The notes: generated by a model not told the origin, from the letters alone. Shown: positions 36,443-47,012, numbered from the stretch's first letter. The stretch is 64,000 nt of DNA from Flavobacterium sp. CECT 9288 (GCF_918731615.1 NZ_OU957226.1:1860001-1924000), one strand, 5' to 3'. Program-made: numbers and translations.

Positions 36443-37465
36443 TTATACTAATTTCTGCAGCGTTTCAAGCACATACGTATGCATCACTTCTTTATAATCC
36501 AGATGCGTGACAATTCTCAATTTTCCGTGTCCCATAGAACTGATAAAGATATTTTTTTGCTTTAAAAGCTCAATAAGATTCTTCTCAATACAATTTGGAA
36601 CCAAAGAAAATATTAAAATATTAGTTTCAACTGGTTCTACAGATGCTACCCAACTTGTTTTCTTGAGCACTTCGGCAATTTCCTTTGCCCGACGATGATC
36701 CTCCGCTAACCTCGTGATATTATTTTCAAGAGCATATAAACCTGCTGCCGCTAGATAACCTACTTGACGCATTCCACCTCCAAGTATTTTTCGAATACGC
36801 AATGCTCTGTGAATTGTTTCTTTATCCCCCAATAGAACAGAACCAATAGGAGCACCTAAACCTTTTGACAAACATACTGAAATGGTGTCAAAAATTTTAC
36901 CGTACGCTTTAGGATCTTGATTTTTAGCAACCAAAGCATTCCAAATTCGTGCTCCATCTAAATGAAATTTTAAATTATGTGCATCACAAACAGCTTTTAT
37001 TTTCTGTAAATCTTCCAATTCATAACAAGCACCACCACCTTTGTTTGTTGTATTTTCAACACATACTAAACTTGTTAATGGACTATGATAAAACTCTGGG
37101 TCATTTATCGCTGCAGCAACTTGGTCAGCATTAATCATGCCTCGATTTCCATCAAGTAAACAACAAGACACTCCACTATTAAAGGAAACACCGCCTCCTT
37201 CATAATGATATACGTGTGCATATTTATCAGCTATTAATTGTTCCCCTGGTTGAGTATGAAGCTTAATTGCGGTTTGATTTGCCATTGTTCCCGATGGAAA
37301 AAAGAGACCCGCCTCCATTCCAAACATTTGTGCTACCCTAGCTTCAAGTTCAATAACAGTGGGATCTTGCTTATACACATCATCACCTACAACTGCATTA
37401 AGCATGTGCACAAGCATTTCACGAGATGGTTTTGTTATTGTATCACTAATTAAATTTATTTCCAT
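36443..37465 (-). CDS. ltaE: low-specificity L-threonine aldolase
   Basis: 340 residues of the fold-I PLP family. DDVYKQDPTVIELEARVAQMFG, FFPSGTMANQTAIKLH, FHLDGARIWNA with the cofactor-contacting aspartate, and the cofactor lysine in SVCLSKGLGAPIGSVL. It splits threonine or allo-threonine to glycine and acetaldehyde. Gene stands alone. Confidence 0.93.
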   Translation of the reverse strand: MEINLISDTITKPSREMLVHMLNAVVGDDVYKQDPTVIELEARVAQMFGMEAGLFFPSGTMANQTAIKLHTQPGEQLIADKYAHVYHYEGGGVSFNSGVSCCLLDGNRGMINADQVAAAINDPEFYHSPLTSLVCVENTTNKGGGACYELEDLQKIKAVCDAHNLKFHLDGARIWNALVAKNQDPKAYGKIFDTISVCLSKGLGAPIGSVLLGDKETIHRALRIRKILGGGMRQVGYLAAAGLYALENNITRLAEDHRRAKEIAEVLKKTSWVASVEPVETNILIFSLVPNCIEKNLIELLKQKNIFISSMGHGKLRIVTHLDYKEVMHTYVLETLQKLV

Positions 37466-37500
37466 ATTGTTGTTTATTTTCAGTGCGAATGGTTCGCGAA

Positions 37501-37530
37501 TTGTCCCTTTGTAAAAAATTTCTATTTTTG
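37501..37530 (+). promoter_or_regulatory. promoter of prfB
   Basis: TTG at 37501-37503, a 19-bp spacer and TATTTTTG at 37523-37530. Confidence 0.6.
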
Positions 37531-37642
37531 CAGCACAAATTTACATAATACGGTTTGTATATTGCAAAAAGTTCCGTTAAAACTAAAACAATTGAACAAA
37601 AGAAATATTACAAAACGATTTCTAAAAAATAAAAACTAACTT

Positions 37643-38738
37643 ATGACAACTACCGAACAAATAAAAGGTATTGTGGAGCGCCTTGGTGCGTTGAGGAGGT
37701 ATCTTTGACGTTGATGCCAAATTAATTGAGATTTCAAACGAAGAAGAAAAAACCTTTGCCCCTGATTTTTGGAACAGTCCAAAAGAGGCAGAACTACTAG
37801 TAAAAAATCTTCGAAATAAAAAAAAGTGGATAGAAGATTACAATAAAGCTGTTGAAATGACAGACGAATTGGAACTTGCCTACGAATTTTATAAAGAAGG
37901 TGAACTTACACCCGATGAACTTGACACACAATTCAATGCTACTAATAATCACATTGAAGCTATTGAATTTAAAAACATGCTTTCGGATGAAGGTGATACG
38001 CTTAGTGCTGTAGTGCAAATTACAGCTGGTGCAGGTGGAACAGAAAGCTGCGACTGGGCCGAAATGCTCATGAGAATGTACATGATGTGGGGCGAAAAAT
38101 ACGGCTATAAAATTAAAGAATTGAACTTTCAAAAAGGAGATGCAGCTGGAATAAAAACGGTAACTCTTGAGTTTGAAGGAGATTATTCTTTTGGATATCT
38201 AAAAGGAGAAAACGGCGTACATCGACTGGTGCGTATTTCACCTTTTGACAGTAATGCTAAAAGACATACCTCTTTTGTTTCCGTTTACGTTTACCCCTTA
38301 GTTGACGACAGTATAGAAATTGAAATTAATCCTGCTGATATAGAAATAACGACCTCTCGCTCTAGTGGTGCAGGTGGACAAAATGTCAACAAGGTAGAAA
38401 CTAAAGTACAGCTTTTTCATAAGCCTACCGGAATTCAAATTCAATGCTCTGAAACGCGTTCGCAACAAGACAACAGACAACGAGCCATGCAGATGTTACG
38501 TTCGCAATTATATGAAATTGAACTTAAAAAGAAGCAAGCACAACGCGCCGATATTGAAGCTGGTAAAATGAAAATTGAATGGGGATCCCAAATACGCAAT
38601 TACGTAATGCAGCCCTATAAATTAGTTAAAGACGTTCGAACAGGCTACGAAACTAGTAATGTTGACGGCGTCATGAATGGTGAAATAGACGAATTCTTAA
38701 AAGCCTATCTCATGATGATGGGACAAAAGGAATCATAA
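37643..38738 (+). CDS. prfB: peptide chain release factor 2, with programmed +1 frameshift
   Basis: The first frame (37643-37708) encodes 21 residues and ends in the slip site AGGAGGTATCTTTGAC: an internal Shine-Dalgarno-like AGGAGG, the CTT codon and an in-frame TGA at 37706-37708. Skipping the T at 37706 continues the frame at GAC (37707) to 38738, giving 364 residues. GGQ lies at residues 244-246 in [15 protein letters not shown]2 releases peptides at TGA and TAA, and its level controls its own synthesis through this shift. Confidence 0.95.
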
Positions 38739-38744
38739 ATGGTA

Positions 38745-38780
38745 AAATCCTACACAAGTTCATATTGCGTAGGATTTTTT
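38745..38780 (+). terminator. terminator after prfB
   Basis: AAATCCTAC pairs with GTAGGATTT, followed by T-rich sequence. Confidence 0.75.
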
Positions 38781-38844
38781 ATTATTTTAAAAGAAAAACA
38801 TCACTGACAAAAACCTTTTTTACATCACTTTTTTTTTAATTTAC

Positions 38845-38964
38845 TTTCCCATTTTTGCACAAAACAAGATTTATTTTACGGAGGATTTTAAAGAACTTCC
38901 CAACGCGGAGACAGCAAAATATTACAGTATCTTCGAACAAAGCGTTATGATTACAATAAGATAA
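38845..38964 (+). pseudogene. remnant of a small secreted protein gene
   Basis: One frame reads FPIFAQNKIYFTEDFKELPNAE and then TAKYYSIFEQS before ending in TAA. This looks like a signal-peptide end (FAQ) plus the start of the mature part of a larger secreted flavobacterial protein; the beginning and most of the rest are gone. The remaining gap to 39179 holds no credible gene. Confidence 0.35.
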
Positions 38965-39179
38965 TTAACTCCGTTAACTTTTTAAAGATTTTTACAATGT
39001 AAAAAATTGCGTCTATCACGATTTTAAAATGTCTAGCAAAGAATACATAACTTTAGATTGCATTCAAAACTTGACACTTTTTTTCAAAAGCATGTTAAAG
39101 AAATTGGTAGGATTAGGAATTTCAACGCTAAATTCCTTTATTTGGGCAAATTTTATCAAGAACCAAATTCTAAAATCCA

Positions 39180-40178
39180 ATGAAAACCTACCACATTCTA
39201 GAAATCAATGAAATTCTGCAAGGAGAAATTATTGGATCAACCCTAACTGGTATTACCGCACCAGAGCAATTAGAAGCAGCCAGTGCTACAGAAATTTCAT
39301 TTATTGGAAATAAAAAATACGAAAAATATTGGATTTCATCAAAAGCTTGTGCAGCTGTTGTAAATGAGGATATTAGTATTGAACCTGGTGATAATCGTGC
39401 TTTTATTAAAGTAAAGAATGCCGATTTAGCCATGTCTCAAGTTCTTGAACTTTTTGCTCCACCTACTCCAATATTCAGCGTAGCCATTCATCCCACAGCC
39501 GTGATTGATGCTAGTGCAAAAATTTGCAATGGTGTACAGATTGGCGCAGGATGTTATGTGGGTCCTAATGTGGTAATAGGTGATAACAGTACTATATATC
39601 CTAATGTGACTATTCTAGATGAATGTACCATTGGTAAGAATACTGTTATTTGGTCTGGTACCGTGATCAGAGAACGCTGTCATGTTGGTAATGATTGCAT
39701 CATACATCCCAATGCAACAATTGGCGCAGATGGCTTTGGCTTTAGACCTGATCCTCAACGCGGATTGGTTAAAATCCCTCAAATAGGTAATGTAATCATT
39801 GGTAATAATGTTGAAATTGGTGCCAATTCTTGCGTAGATAGAGGCAAATTTAGTTCAACAGTACTAGGTGACGGCTGTAAAATTGACAACCTTGTACAAA
39901 TAGGTCATAACAGCAAATTAGGTAAATTTTGTATTATGGCAGGCAATAGCGGGCTTGCGGGTTCAGTAACATTAGGTAACGGCGTAATAATTGGTGGAAG
40001 TGCTTCCATAAAAGACCATACAACTATAGGAGATGGTGCTATTGTAGGAGCAGGATCTGGTGTTACAGGTGATATAGCCCCTGGAAAAACAATGTTAGGG
40101 TATCCAGCTGTTGAAGCTCGTGATGCCTTAAAACAATGGGCTATTTTAAAAAGACTAGTCAACGAGTCAAAAAAATAA
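39180..40178 (+). CDS. lpxD: UDP-3-O-acylglucosamine N-acyltransferase (LpxD-like)
   Basis: 332 residues. An N-terminal uridine-binding part (to about 100) is followed by a left-handed beta helix of hexapeptide repeats (about 105-290, e.g. NGVQIGAGCYVGPNVVIGDN) and the catalytic histidine in NLVQIGHNSKLG. LpxD adds the second acyl chain in lipid A synthesis. The gene stands outside an lpx operon, so it could be a second copy. Confidence 0.88.
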   Translation: MKTYHILEINEILQGEIIGSTLTGITAPEQLEAASATEISFIGNKKYEKYWISSKACAAVVNEDISIEPGDNRAFIKVKNADLAMSQVLELFAPPTPIFSVAIHPTAVIDASAKICNGVQIGAGCYVGPNVVIGDNSTIYPNVTILDECTIGKNTVIWSGTVIRERCHVGNDCIIHPNATIGADGFGFRPDPQRGLVKIPQIGNVIIGNNVEIGANSCVDRGKFSSTVLGDGCKIDNLVQIGHNSKLGKFCIMAGNSGLAGSVTLGNGVIIGGSASIKDHTTIGDGAIVGAGSGVTGDIAPGKTMLGYPAVEARDALKQWAILKRLVNESKK

Positions 40179-40203
40179 AGACATAATTTTTATCATATTC
40201 ATA

Positions 40204-40236
40204 AAAAAAACAGAAGTTCGCTTCTGTTTTTTTTAT
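40204..40236 (+). terminator. terminator after lpxD
   Basis: CAGAAG-TTCG-CTTCTG, a UUCG tetraloop hairpin, followed by eight T. Confidence 0.85.
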
Positions 40237-40340
40237 TTAAAACCAAAATAAAAACATTTTTTTGATTTTACTAGACAAAATAATAAACGTATTTTTGTAG
40301 TAATTTGTATTTTAGCACAAACTTTTTAATCTAATAAATC

Positions 40341-41969
40341 ATGGATTTGAACTTCAATAAAAATGAAGACCACAATAAACTTCTACTCTCTGCATTACGT
40401 CAAAAATTAAGTGTCGTAAAATTAGGAGGTGGAGAAAAACGCATTCAAAAATTACATAGTGAGGGCAAAATGACTGCCCGTGAACGAATAGATTATTTAC
40501 TAGACGCAAAGGCTAAAAGTATAGAAATTGGCGCTTTTGTTGGAGAAGGAATGTATGCTGAACACGGTGGCTGCCCTTCTGGTGGAGTTATTGTAAAAAT
40601 AGGTTATATCCGAGGGAAACAATGTATTGTAGTTGCAAATGATGCTACTGTTAAAGCAGGTGCTTGGTTTCCTATAACAGCTAAAAAGAACCTTCGAGCA
40701 CAAGAAATTGCAATGGAAAATAGATTGCCTATTATTTATTTAGTAGATAGTGCTGGAGTTTATTTACCATTACAAGATGAAATTTTCCCTGATAAAGAAC
40801 ATTTTGGTCGTATTTTTAGAAATAATGCACAAATGAGCAGCATGGGTATTACCCAAATTGCCGCTGTAATGGGTAGTTGTGTAGCTGGTGGCGCGTACTT
40901 ACCTATCATGAGTGACGAGGCTATGATTGTTGACAAAACAGGTAGTATTTTCCTAGCGGGTAGTTACTTGGTAAAAGCAGCAATTGGAGAAAGTATTGAT
41001 AATGAAACTCTTGGCGGAGCCACAACCCATTGCGAAATTTCTGGAGTGACTGATTATAAAGCGAAAGATGATAAAGACGCACTTGATCGTATAAAAAATA
41101 TTGTTGACAAGATTGGTAATTTTGACAAAGCTGGATACAACCGCATCAAAGCTGAAAAACCAAAATTTGATGAAAATGAAATGTATGGAATATTGCCAAA
41201 AGCTCGTAGCGAACAATATGACATGATGGACATCATTAACAGATTAATAGACAACTCTGAATTTGACACCTATAAAGATGGTTATGGACAAACCATAATT
41301 ACGGGTTATGCTAGAATTGATGGTTGGGCCGTAGGAATCATTGCGAATCAAAGAAAAGTTGTTAAAACTAAAAACGGAGAAATGCAATTTGGAGGCGTAA
41401 TCTATTCGGATAGTGCTGATAAAGCCACTCGATTTATTGCCAATTGCAACCAGAAAAAAATCCCATTAGTTTTTATTCAAGATGTAACTGGTTTTATGGT
41501 GGGATCAAAATCTGAACATGGCGGAATTATAAAAGATGGAGCCAAGTTAGTAAATGCAGTGTCCAACTCTGTGGTACCAAAATTTACGGTAATTGTTGGT
41601 AATTCATATGGAGCTGGAAATTATGCCATGTGTGGTAAAGCGTATGATCCTAGATTAATTTTTGCTTGGCCAAGTGCTGAATTAGCCGTTATGGGCGGAA
41701 CGCAAGCTGCAAAAGTACTTGCACAAATAGAGGCTTCATCGCTCAAGGCAAAAGGAGAAGTAGTTGATGAAATCAAAGAAAAAGAGTTATTTGATAAAAT
41801 AAAAGCAAGATACGACGAACAAGTGTCTCCTTATTATGCAGCCTCAAGATTATGGACTGATGCTATTATTGATCCATTAGACACAAGAACTTGGATCTCT
41901 ATGGGGATTGAGGCGGCAAACCACGCTCCTATTGAAAAGAAATTCAATTTAGGCGTTATCCAAGTATAA
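40341..41969 (+). CDS. acyl-CoA carboxylase carboxyltransferase (beta) subunit
   Basis: 542 residues, the size of propionyl- or methylcrotonyl-CoA carboxylase beta subunits. Signature stretches: GKMTARERIDYLLD, EHGGCPSGGVIVKIGYI, the biotin/acyl-CoA site MGSCVAGGAYLPIMSDEAMIV, and VVPKFTVIVGNSYGAGNYAMCGKAYDPRL, then AVMGGTQAAKVL. It moves CO2 from a biotin carrier to an acyl-CoA. The biotin carboxylase partner is not in the window; methylcrotonyl-CoA is the more likely substrate, without proof. Confidence 0.9.
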   Translation: MDLNFNKNEDHNKLLLSALRQKLSVVKLGGGEKRIQKLHSEGKMTARERIDYLLDAKAKSIEIGAFVGEGMYAEHGGCPSGGVIVKIGYIRGKQCIVVANDATVKAGAWFPITAKKNLRAQEIAMENRLPIIYLVDSAGVYLPLQDEIFPDKEHFGRIFRNNAQMSSMGITQIAAVMGSCVAGGAYLPIMSDEAMIVDKTGSIFLAGSYLVKAAIGESIDNETLGGATTHCEISGVTDYKAKDDKDALDRIKNIVDKIGNFDKAGYNRIKAEKPKFDENEMYGILPKARSEQYDMMDIINRLIDNSEFDTYKDGYGQTIITGYARIDGWAVGIIANQRKVVKTKNGEMQFGGVIYSDSADKATRFIANCNQKKIPLVFIQDVTGFMVGSKSEHGGIIKDGAKLVNAVSNSVVPKFTVIVGNSYGAGNYAMCGKAYDPRLIFAWPSAELAVMGGTQAAKVLAQIEASSLKAKGEVVDEIKEKELFDKIKARYDEQVSPYYAASRLWTDAIIDPLDTRTWISMGIEAANHAPIEKKFNLGVIQV

Positions 41970-41986
41970 CATTCTTACCATTTATA

Positions 41987-42027
41987 AAAAAGCATCCTGA
42001 AAATATATTTTAGGATGCTTTTTTATT
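41987..42027. terminator. bidirectional terminator
   Basis: AAGCATCCT (41991-41999) pairs with AGGATGCTT (42013-42021), with T run to the right and A run to the left, between convergent genes. Confidence 0.8.
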
Positions 42028-42040
42028 TAGTGTAACTCAA

Positions 42041-43090
42041 TTATAAAGTATTTACAATGTCAGCTCGTCTTAATTTACCATTTTCTGTTTCTAAAAATTT
42101 TGGGACATAAAAAACAGCTTTAGGTTTTTCATATTTGTCTAATTCATCAAAAAAATCATCGGGCAACAACTGATTTTCTCCTTCTATAACTAAAATTAAT
42201 TTCTCTCCAAGTTCAGGATCTTTAATACTGGAGACAAAAAATCTTTCCTTTATTTTAGCAGATAGTTTTTGTTCAATTTTTTCAGGAATCAATTTTATTC
42301 CGCCACTATTAATTACATTATCTACTCTACCTAAGAAAACAAATTGATTGTCATCATTAATTTCTACCAAATCATTCGTAACAATCGATTCATTAGAAAT
42401 TAAAGGTGCATCAATCACCAAGCAATTTCGGTCATCTTGGGAGATTTTAATGTTTGGTAATACCGAAAAGAAATCTTCACTAACTTTTTTAGCTGCTATA
42501 TGAGTAATTGTCTCAGTCATGCCATAGGTTTCATACACTTTTGTGGAAACTTTTGACAACTCATTTTCAAGAACCTTGTCCATTTTTGCACCACCAACAA
42601 TCATTTTTTTCACATTCTGCAATGCCTTTATTGAATTTTGAGCTTGCAGAGGAACCATAGCTACAAAATCATATTTTTTGGTATTTCTTAGAAGTGGTTC
42701 TGCGCTTGGAGCAACAAAATCAAGATCAAGACCTAAAATAAAACCTCGAACAAACATCATTTTACCTGCTATAAACTGTGTAGACAAACAATGTAAAGCT
42801 TTGTCTCCTGGATTCAAATCAAAAAAATCTCCAGTAGCTAAAGCCGAATTTACCATGGCTTGTTTCTCAATACGAATAAGCTTCGGTTTTCCAGTAGTTC
42901 CAGAGGTATTGAGCATAAGATAAGGTTTAGAATCAAACCAATCTAAAATAAAATCTCCTACTGCTTTTTCATACGTCTCGCCTTCTTTGATAAAACTATA
43001 TGCAACTCTGCATAAATCATCACGATCAAGGTGAAAACCATTTAATTTAAACAAGTTATGCACGTTTTGGTAGGTTACGGTAGTGGTCAT
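42041..43090 (-). CDS. menE: short AMP-binding acyl-CoA ligase, o-succinylbenzoate-CoA ligase-like
   Basis: 349 residues, shorter than typical ANL enzymes but normal for Bacteroidota MenE. The AMP-binding loop is LMLNTSGTTGKPKLIR, followed by ETYGMTETITHIA and FLGRVDNVINSGGIKLIPEKIE, where the hinge and the lysine of the C-terminal lid lie. It would activate o-succinylbenzoate in menaquinone synthesis. The assignment rests on size and motifs; no other men gene is close. Confidence 0.8.
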   Translation of the reverse strand: MTTTVTYQNVHNLFKLNGFHLDRDDLCRVAYSFIKEGETYEKAVGDFILDWFDSKPYLMLNTSGTTGKPKLIRIEKQAMVNSALATGDFFDLNPGDKALHCLSTQFIAGKMMFVRGFILGLDLDFVAPSAEPLLRNTKKYDFVAMVPLQAQNSIKALQNVKKMIVGGAKMDKVLENELSKVSTKVYETYGMTETITHIAAKKVSEDFFSVLPNIKISQDDRNCLVIDAPLISNESIVTNDLVEINDDNQFVFLGRVDNVINSGGIKLIPEKIEQKLSAKIKERFFVSSIKDPELGEKLILVIEGENQLLPDDFFDELDKYEKPKAVFYVPKFLETENGKLRRADIVNTL

Positions 43091-43115
43091 GATTGTGATA
43101 TTTACAAATTAAAAT

Positions 43116-44036
43116 CTAAACCGATGGAATCCTGCCGGTCAATTTTTCTTTCCAATTGGTCCATTGGTATTTCTTACTAAAGATAAGTAAAAGTATTGGA
43201 TAAATAATAAAAACCGGTAAAATGACATCAATTCCAGCAGATGGAATTGAGATATCCTTTAAAATGGAATTTGTTTGAAAAGCTGTCCAATCAGAAGTGA
43301 TTAATAAGGCGCCAATTGTATTATTAGCAGCATGAAAACCGAGCGCTAGCTCCATGCCCTCATCCATGAGTGTCAAAATACCTAAAAATATTCCGGTTCC
43401 CATATAATAAATCATAATTATAGGACCCATTTTTTCTACTTCGGGATTAAAAAAATGCAATCCTCCAAAGATGAATGAAGTCATTAATAACGGAAACCAT
43501 TTATTACGAGCAAGCACAGCAAACCCCTGCATTAAATAACCTCTAAATATATATTCTTCGGCACTGGTTTGCAAAGGAATCATTATTACTCCTATTAATG
43601 TTAGAATTAAAAATGGGATGGGTTTAAAATTAATTTCAAAATTAGAAGGATTAGCAAAATACATAATGAGTGTTGAACCAATCGTAAATACTGACCAAAT
43701 ACCAAAAGCAGTAATTACCCTGCTCCAATCAACTTTTTCCCTTGAAGTTGTTACAGATATTATAGTTTGATGGTGTAATAATTTCACAATAAAAAAAAGA
43801 GCAGCCAATACAAACACAAAGGTTGATAATAAAAAAAACAATGTAGTATTAGAATCAAAGTAGCTCATCATATTCAATGCTGCAGGTTGAAACTGTTTCC
43901 CAGAAGTCAAAGAGTCTATAACTACAAATGCTGTAAAAAACAATTGTCCAACAATAGAAGCAAGAATTAGTAAAACGGATCCTTGAATATATTTCCAAAA
44001 AGTATTTCCTGACTTAAAACCTTGGGCTATGTACAT
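43116..44036 (-). CDS. CPBP family intramembrane metalloprotease
   Basis: 306 residues with seven to eight hydrophobic segments. The Abi/CPBP motifs are present: EEYIFRGYLMQG (glutamate pair and arginine), FGGLHFF and LGFHAANNT. Such proteases cut prenylated or other membrane proteins; some give self-immunity to bacteriocins. The gene precedes menE on the same strand by 25 bp and may be co-transcribed with it. Confidence 0.9.
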   Translation of the reverse strand: MYIAQGFKSGNTFWKYIQGSVLLILASIVGQLFFTAFVVIDSLTSGKQFQPAALNMMSYFDSNTTLFFLLSTFVFVLAALFFIVKLLHHQTIISVTTSREKVDWSRVITAFGIWSVFTIGSTLIMYFANPSNFEINFKPIPFLILTLIGVIMIPLQTSAEEYIFRGYLMQGFAVLARNKWFPLLMTSFIFGGLHFFNPEVEKMGPIIMIYYMGTGIFLGILTLMDEGMELALGFHAANNTIGALLITSDWTAFQTNSILKDISIPSAGIDVILPVFIIYPILLLIFSKKYQWTNWKEKLTGRIPSV

Positions 44037-44105
44037 GTTTTTCTGAAATTATGTTTTCATATTATTAGTTCAACAAACACTATTTTTGTTACATAATAAT
44101 CTTAA

Positions 44106-44459
44106 ATGAAAAAAATGATTCAAATCTATCACAATCCACGTTGCGGAAAATCAAGAGCATGTTTGGCACAAATCAAAACTACTAATAAAGAATTTGAAAT
44201 AAAACTCTACTTGCTTCACGCCTTATCTATTGACGAATTAACAACAATTGTAAGCAAACTAAACATAAAACCAATGGATTTAGTACGCACTAAAGAAAAA
44301 CTTTGGATAGAAAACTTTAAAAACAAAATCTTAAATGATCAAGAAATATTAAAGATTATTGCCGAAAATCCAATTTTAATGCAAAGACCAATTGTAATTG
44401 ATGGTGAAAAAGCAATAATAGGAAGAGATTCTGAATCTGTAGAGAAATTTTTGAAATAG
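44106..44459 (+). CDS. arsC: arsenate reductase family protein (ArsC/Spx thioredoxin fold)
   Basis: 117 residues. IYHNPRCGKSRACLAQI has the catalytic cysteine, followed later by MDLVRTKE and MQRPIVIDGEKAIIGR with the conserved RPI loop. It may reduce arsenate with glutaredoxin, though many solitary members have other roles. No arsenic-resistance neighbours are seen. An alternative ATG lies three codons downstream. Confidence 0.9.
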   Translation: MKKMIQIYHNPRCGKSRACLAQIKTTNKEFEIKLYLLHALSIDELTTIVSKLNIKPMDLVRTKEKLWIENFKNKILNDQEILKIIAENPILMQRPIVIDGEKAIIGRDSESVEKFLK

Positions 44460-44551
44460 ACAAATCTCAGTCTTAACATTTATTTATGATTTACCCTATT
44501 AAACTAATTCAAGGTTTGTGCGTCTAATGAAAAAAACTAAAGTAAACAATA

Positions 44552-47008
44552 ATGAAATTAATCAAACCTTTTTTAATTCTTGCCTTTTTTTTAATAGCAA
44601 TAACAGGATTTGCGCAACCCGGTGGAGGAATTCCTAAAATTAAAATAACTGGAAAAGTTATTGAAAAAATAAGCAAACAACCATTAGAGTATGCAACCAT
44701 CACTTTTTCATTACCTAATAATCCAAAACCCGTAGCCGGAGGAATTACAAATGCAACTGGAGATTTTGATGTTGAAGTAAAACCAGGTACGTATGATATC
44801 AAAATTGAGTTTATCTCTTTTAAAGGAAATGATATCAAACAAAAAAACTTAACTAAGAGTATTAATCTTGGAGTAATAGGCTTAGAAGAAGATGCGGCAC
44901 AATTGAATGAAGTTATTGTAAGAGCAGAGAAAACTACCGTTGAAATAAAACTTGATAAAAAAGTTTACAATGTTGGTAGTGATCTTATGGTAAAAGGTGG
45001 AACCGTAAGTGATGTATTAGATAACATCCCGTCAGTGTCTGTAGACGTTGAAGGAAATGTGAGTTTAAGAGGAAATGACAACGTAAGAGTTTTAATTGAT
45101 GGTAGACCCTCAAACGCAATTAATATCTCTGAAGCATTACGACTAATTCCAGCTGATGCCATTGAAAAAGTAGAAGTAATCACAAATCCATCTGCACGAT
45201 ATGATGCGGAAGGTGGTGGAGGTTTACTAAACATTATCCTTAAAAAAGGAAAAAATCAAGGTTTGAATGGAACTATAATTGCGTCTACTGGTTATCCTGA
45301 AAATTATGGTTTGAGTGGAACCTTAAACTACAAATCAAAAAACTTTAATCTTTTTACAACTCAAGGTTACAATGATCGTAACAATCCAGGAAATGCTTTT
45401 ACCAATACTGATTATCTAAATGATAATAATGAAGTTACTAATGCCGTAAATGAATCTCGTGAAAATGACCGATTCAGCAAAGGATACAACGGTAATTTTG
45501 GAATGGAATGGTATTTAAGTGAAACCGCTTCATGGACCAACAGTATTAATTATAGAAAAAGTAACGGTAACAATATTGACAACGTTTTTCAAGATTACAT
45601 TAATGCTGATCGCAGTTTTGATTATAGAAGAACGCGTATCAATTTAGAAAATAGCGACAGTGAGAATGTTGAATTTGCTACAAATTATATCAAGAAATTC
45701 AAAAAAGATGGTCACAAACTTACAGTTGATGGATCTTTTTCTATTAGCGATGAATTTAATGATGCATTAATTACTGATAATCGTAGCAATTCTAATACGA
45801 CACAACTAGATATTACCCGTAACAATCAGTCACAAAACCGTAATTTAGTTCAGCTAGATTATGTACTTCCTTTTGGTAAATCAAGTCAATTTGAAGCCGG
45901 ATACCGTGGAGAATTCTTAGAACTACTAACAGATTTTAGAGTTGACAATAATGGTGTAATTAATAATAATTTTACAAACACATTAGAATACAAAGAGAAG
46001 GTAAATGCCTTATACACGCAATATGGTTTTAAAAAATCAAAATTTTCAGCACTTTTTGGTTTGCGTTTTGAAGATTCAAATATCAATATCAATCAACTTG
46101 CTACTAACGATTTTAATACTAAAAAGTACAATAACTTTTTCCCGAGTGCTTTCTTTACTTATGAAATCTCTGATGCAAGTAGTGCCTCAGTAAGCTATAG
46201 TCGAAGAATACAAAGACCAAGAGGAAGAATGTTAAACCCATTCAGCAACTTATCTAGTAACATCAACATCTTTGTGGGTAATCCAGATTTAGATCCTGCT
46301 TTTACAGATGCTATTGATTTTGGATACATCAGAAGATGGGAAAAACTAACTTTTAACACATCTTTATATGTAAACAAAACAACTGATGTTTTTCAATTTG
46401 CTAGAAGAGAATCTGGAGATTTTGTAAATGGAATTCCTATTACAATTAGCTCGCCTATTAATTTAGCTACAGAATACAGAGCTGGTTTTGAATTCACACT
46501 TAACTATTCTCCTTACAAATGGTGGAAATTGAACGGTAACTTTAATTTCTTTAGAAATGAAACGCAAGGAATAAACGAGTACACCAATTTTAAAAACGAA
46601 AAAGTAACACAAGATTTTAATAACATTGCTACTTCTTGGTTTACCAGAATCACCTCAAAAATAACGTTGCCATACAAAATTGACTGGCAAACAAATGCCA
46701 CATATAATGGTCCTCAAAATAACGCACAAGGAAGAAGTTTGGGTGTATTTGCAGCAAACTTAGCATTTAGTAAAGATGTAATGAAAGATAAAGGAACTGT
46801 ATCCTTTAACGTAAGTGACGTTTTTAATTCTAGAAAAAGAATCATGGAAACTTTCCTGCCTCAATTTGCAAATTCTTACAGCGAAATGCAGTGGAGAGTG
46901 AGACAGATTAACGTATCATTTACATATCGTTTTAACAAACCTAAAAACGAAAGAGAAAAACCAACTCGTAAAATGCAAAATGATAACGAAGGAGATTATC
47001 AAGGATAA
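44552..47008 (+). CDS. TonB-dependent-receptor-like outer membrane barrel protein
   Basis: 818 residues. A signal peptide (MKLIKPFLILAFFLIAITGFAQ) is followed by a carboxypeptidase-regulatory-like domain (about 30-110), a plug domain with VSDVLDNIPSVSVDVEGNVSLRGNDNVRVLIDGRP, and a long barrel (about 250-800) of the OMP_b-brl_3 type. It probably takes up or senses a ligand across the outer membrane. It has no SusD-like neighbour, so the ligand is not a predictable glycan. Confidence 0.9.
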   Translation: MKLIKPFLILAFFLIAITGFAQPGGGIPKIKITGKVIEKISKQPLEYATITFSLPNNPKPVAGGITNATGDFDVEVKPGTYDIKIEFISFKGNDIKQKNLTKSINLGVIGLEEDAAQLNEVIVRAEKTTVEIKLDKKVYNVGSDLMVKGGTVSDVLDNIPSVSVDVEGNVSLRGNDNVRVLIDGRPSNAINISEALRLIPADAIEKVEVITNPSARYDAEGGGGLLNIILKKGKNQGLNGTIIASTGYPENYGLSGTLNYKSKNFNLFTTQGYNDRNNPGNAFTNTDYLNDNNEVTNAVNESRENDRFSKGYNGNFGMEWYLSETASWTNSINYRKSNGNNIDNVFQDYINADRSFDYRRTRINLENSDSENVEFATNYIKKFKKDGHKLTVDGSFSISDEFNDALITDNRSNSNTTQLDITRNNQSQNRNLVQLDYVLPFGKSSQFEAGYRGEFLELLTDFRVDNNGVINNNFTNTLEYKEKVNALYTQYGFKKSKFSALFGLRFEDSNININQLATNDFNTKKYNNFFPSAFFTYEISDASSASVSYSRRIQRPRGRMLNPFSNLSSNINIFVGNPDLDPAFTDAIDFGYIRRWEKLTFNTSLYVNKTTDVFQFARRESGDFVNGIPITISSPINLATEYRAGFEFTLNYSPYKWWKLNGNFNFFRNETQGINEYTNFKNEKVTQDFNNIATSWFTRITSKITLPYKIDWQTNATYNGPQNNAQGRSLGVFAANLAFSKDVMKDKGTVSFNVSDVFNSRKRIMETFLPQFANSYSEMQWRVRQINVSFTYRFNKPKNEREKPTRKMQNDNEGDYQG

Positions 47009-47012
47009 AAGA

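Noticed and set aside
39029..39211. 60-codon frame upstream of lpxD
   Set aside because: It overlaps the lpxD start, has no family pattern and no coding signature.
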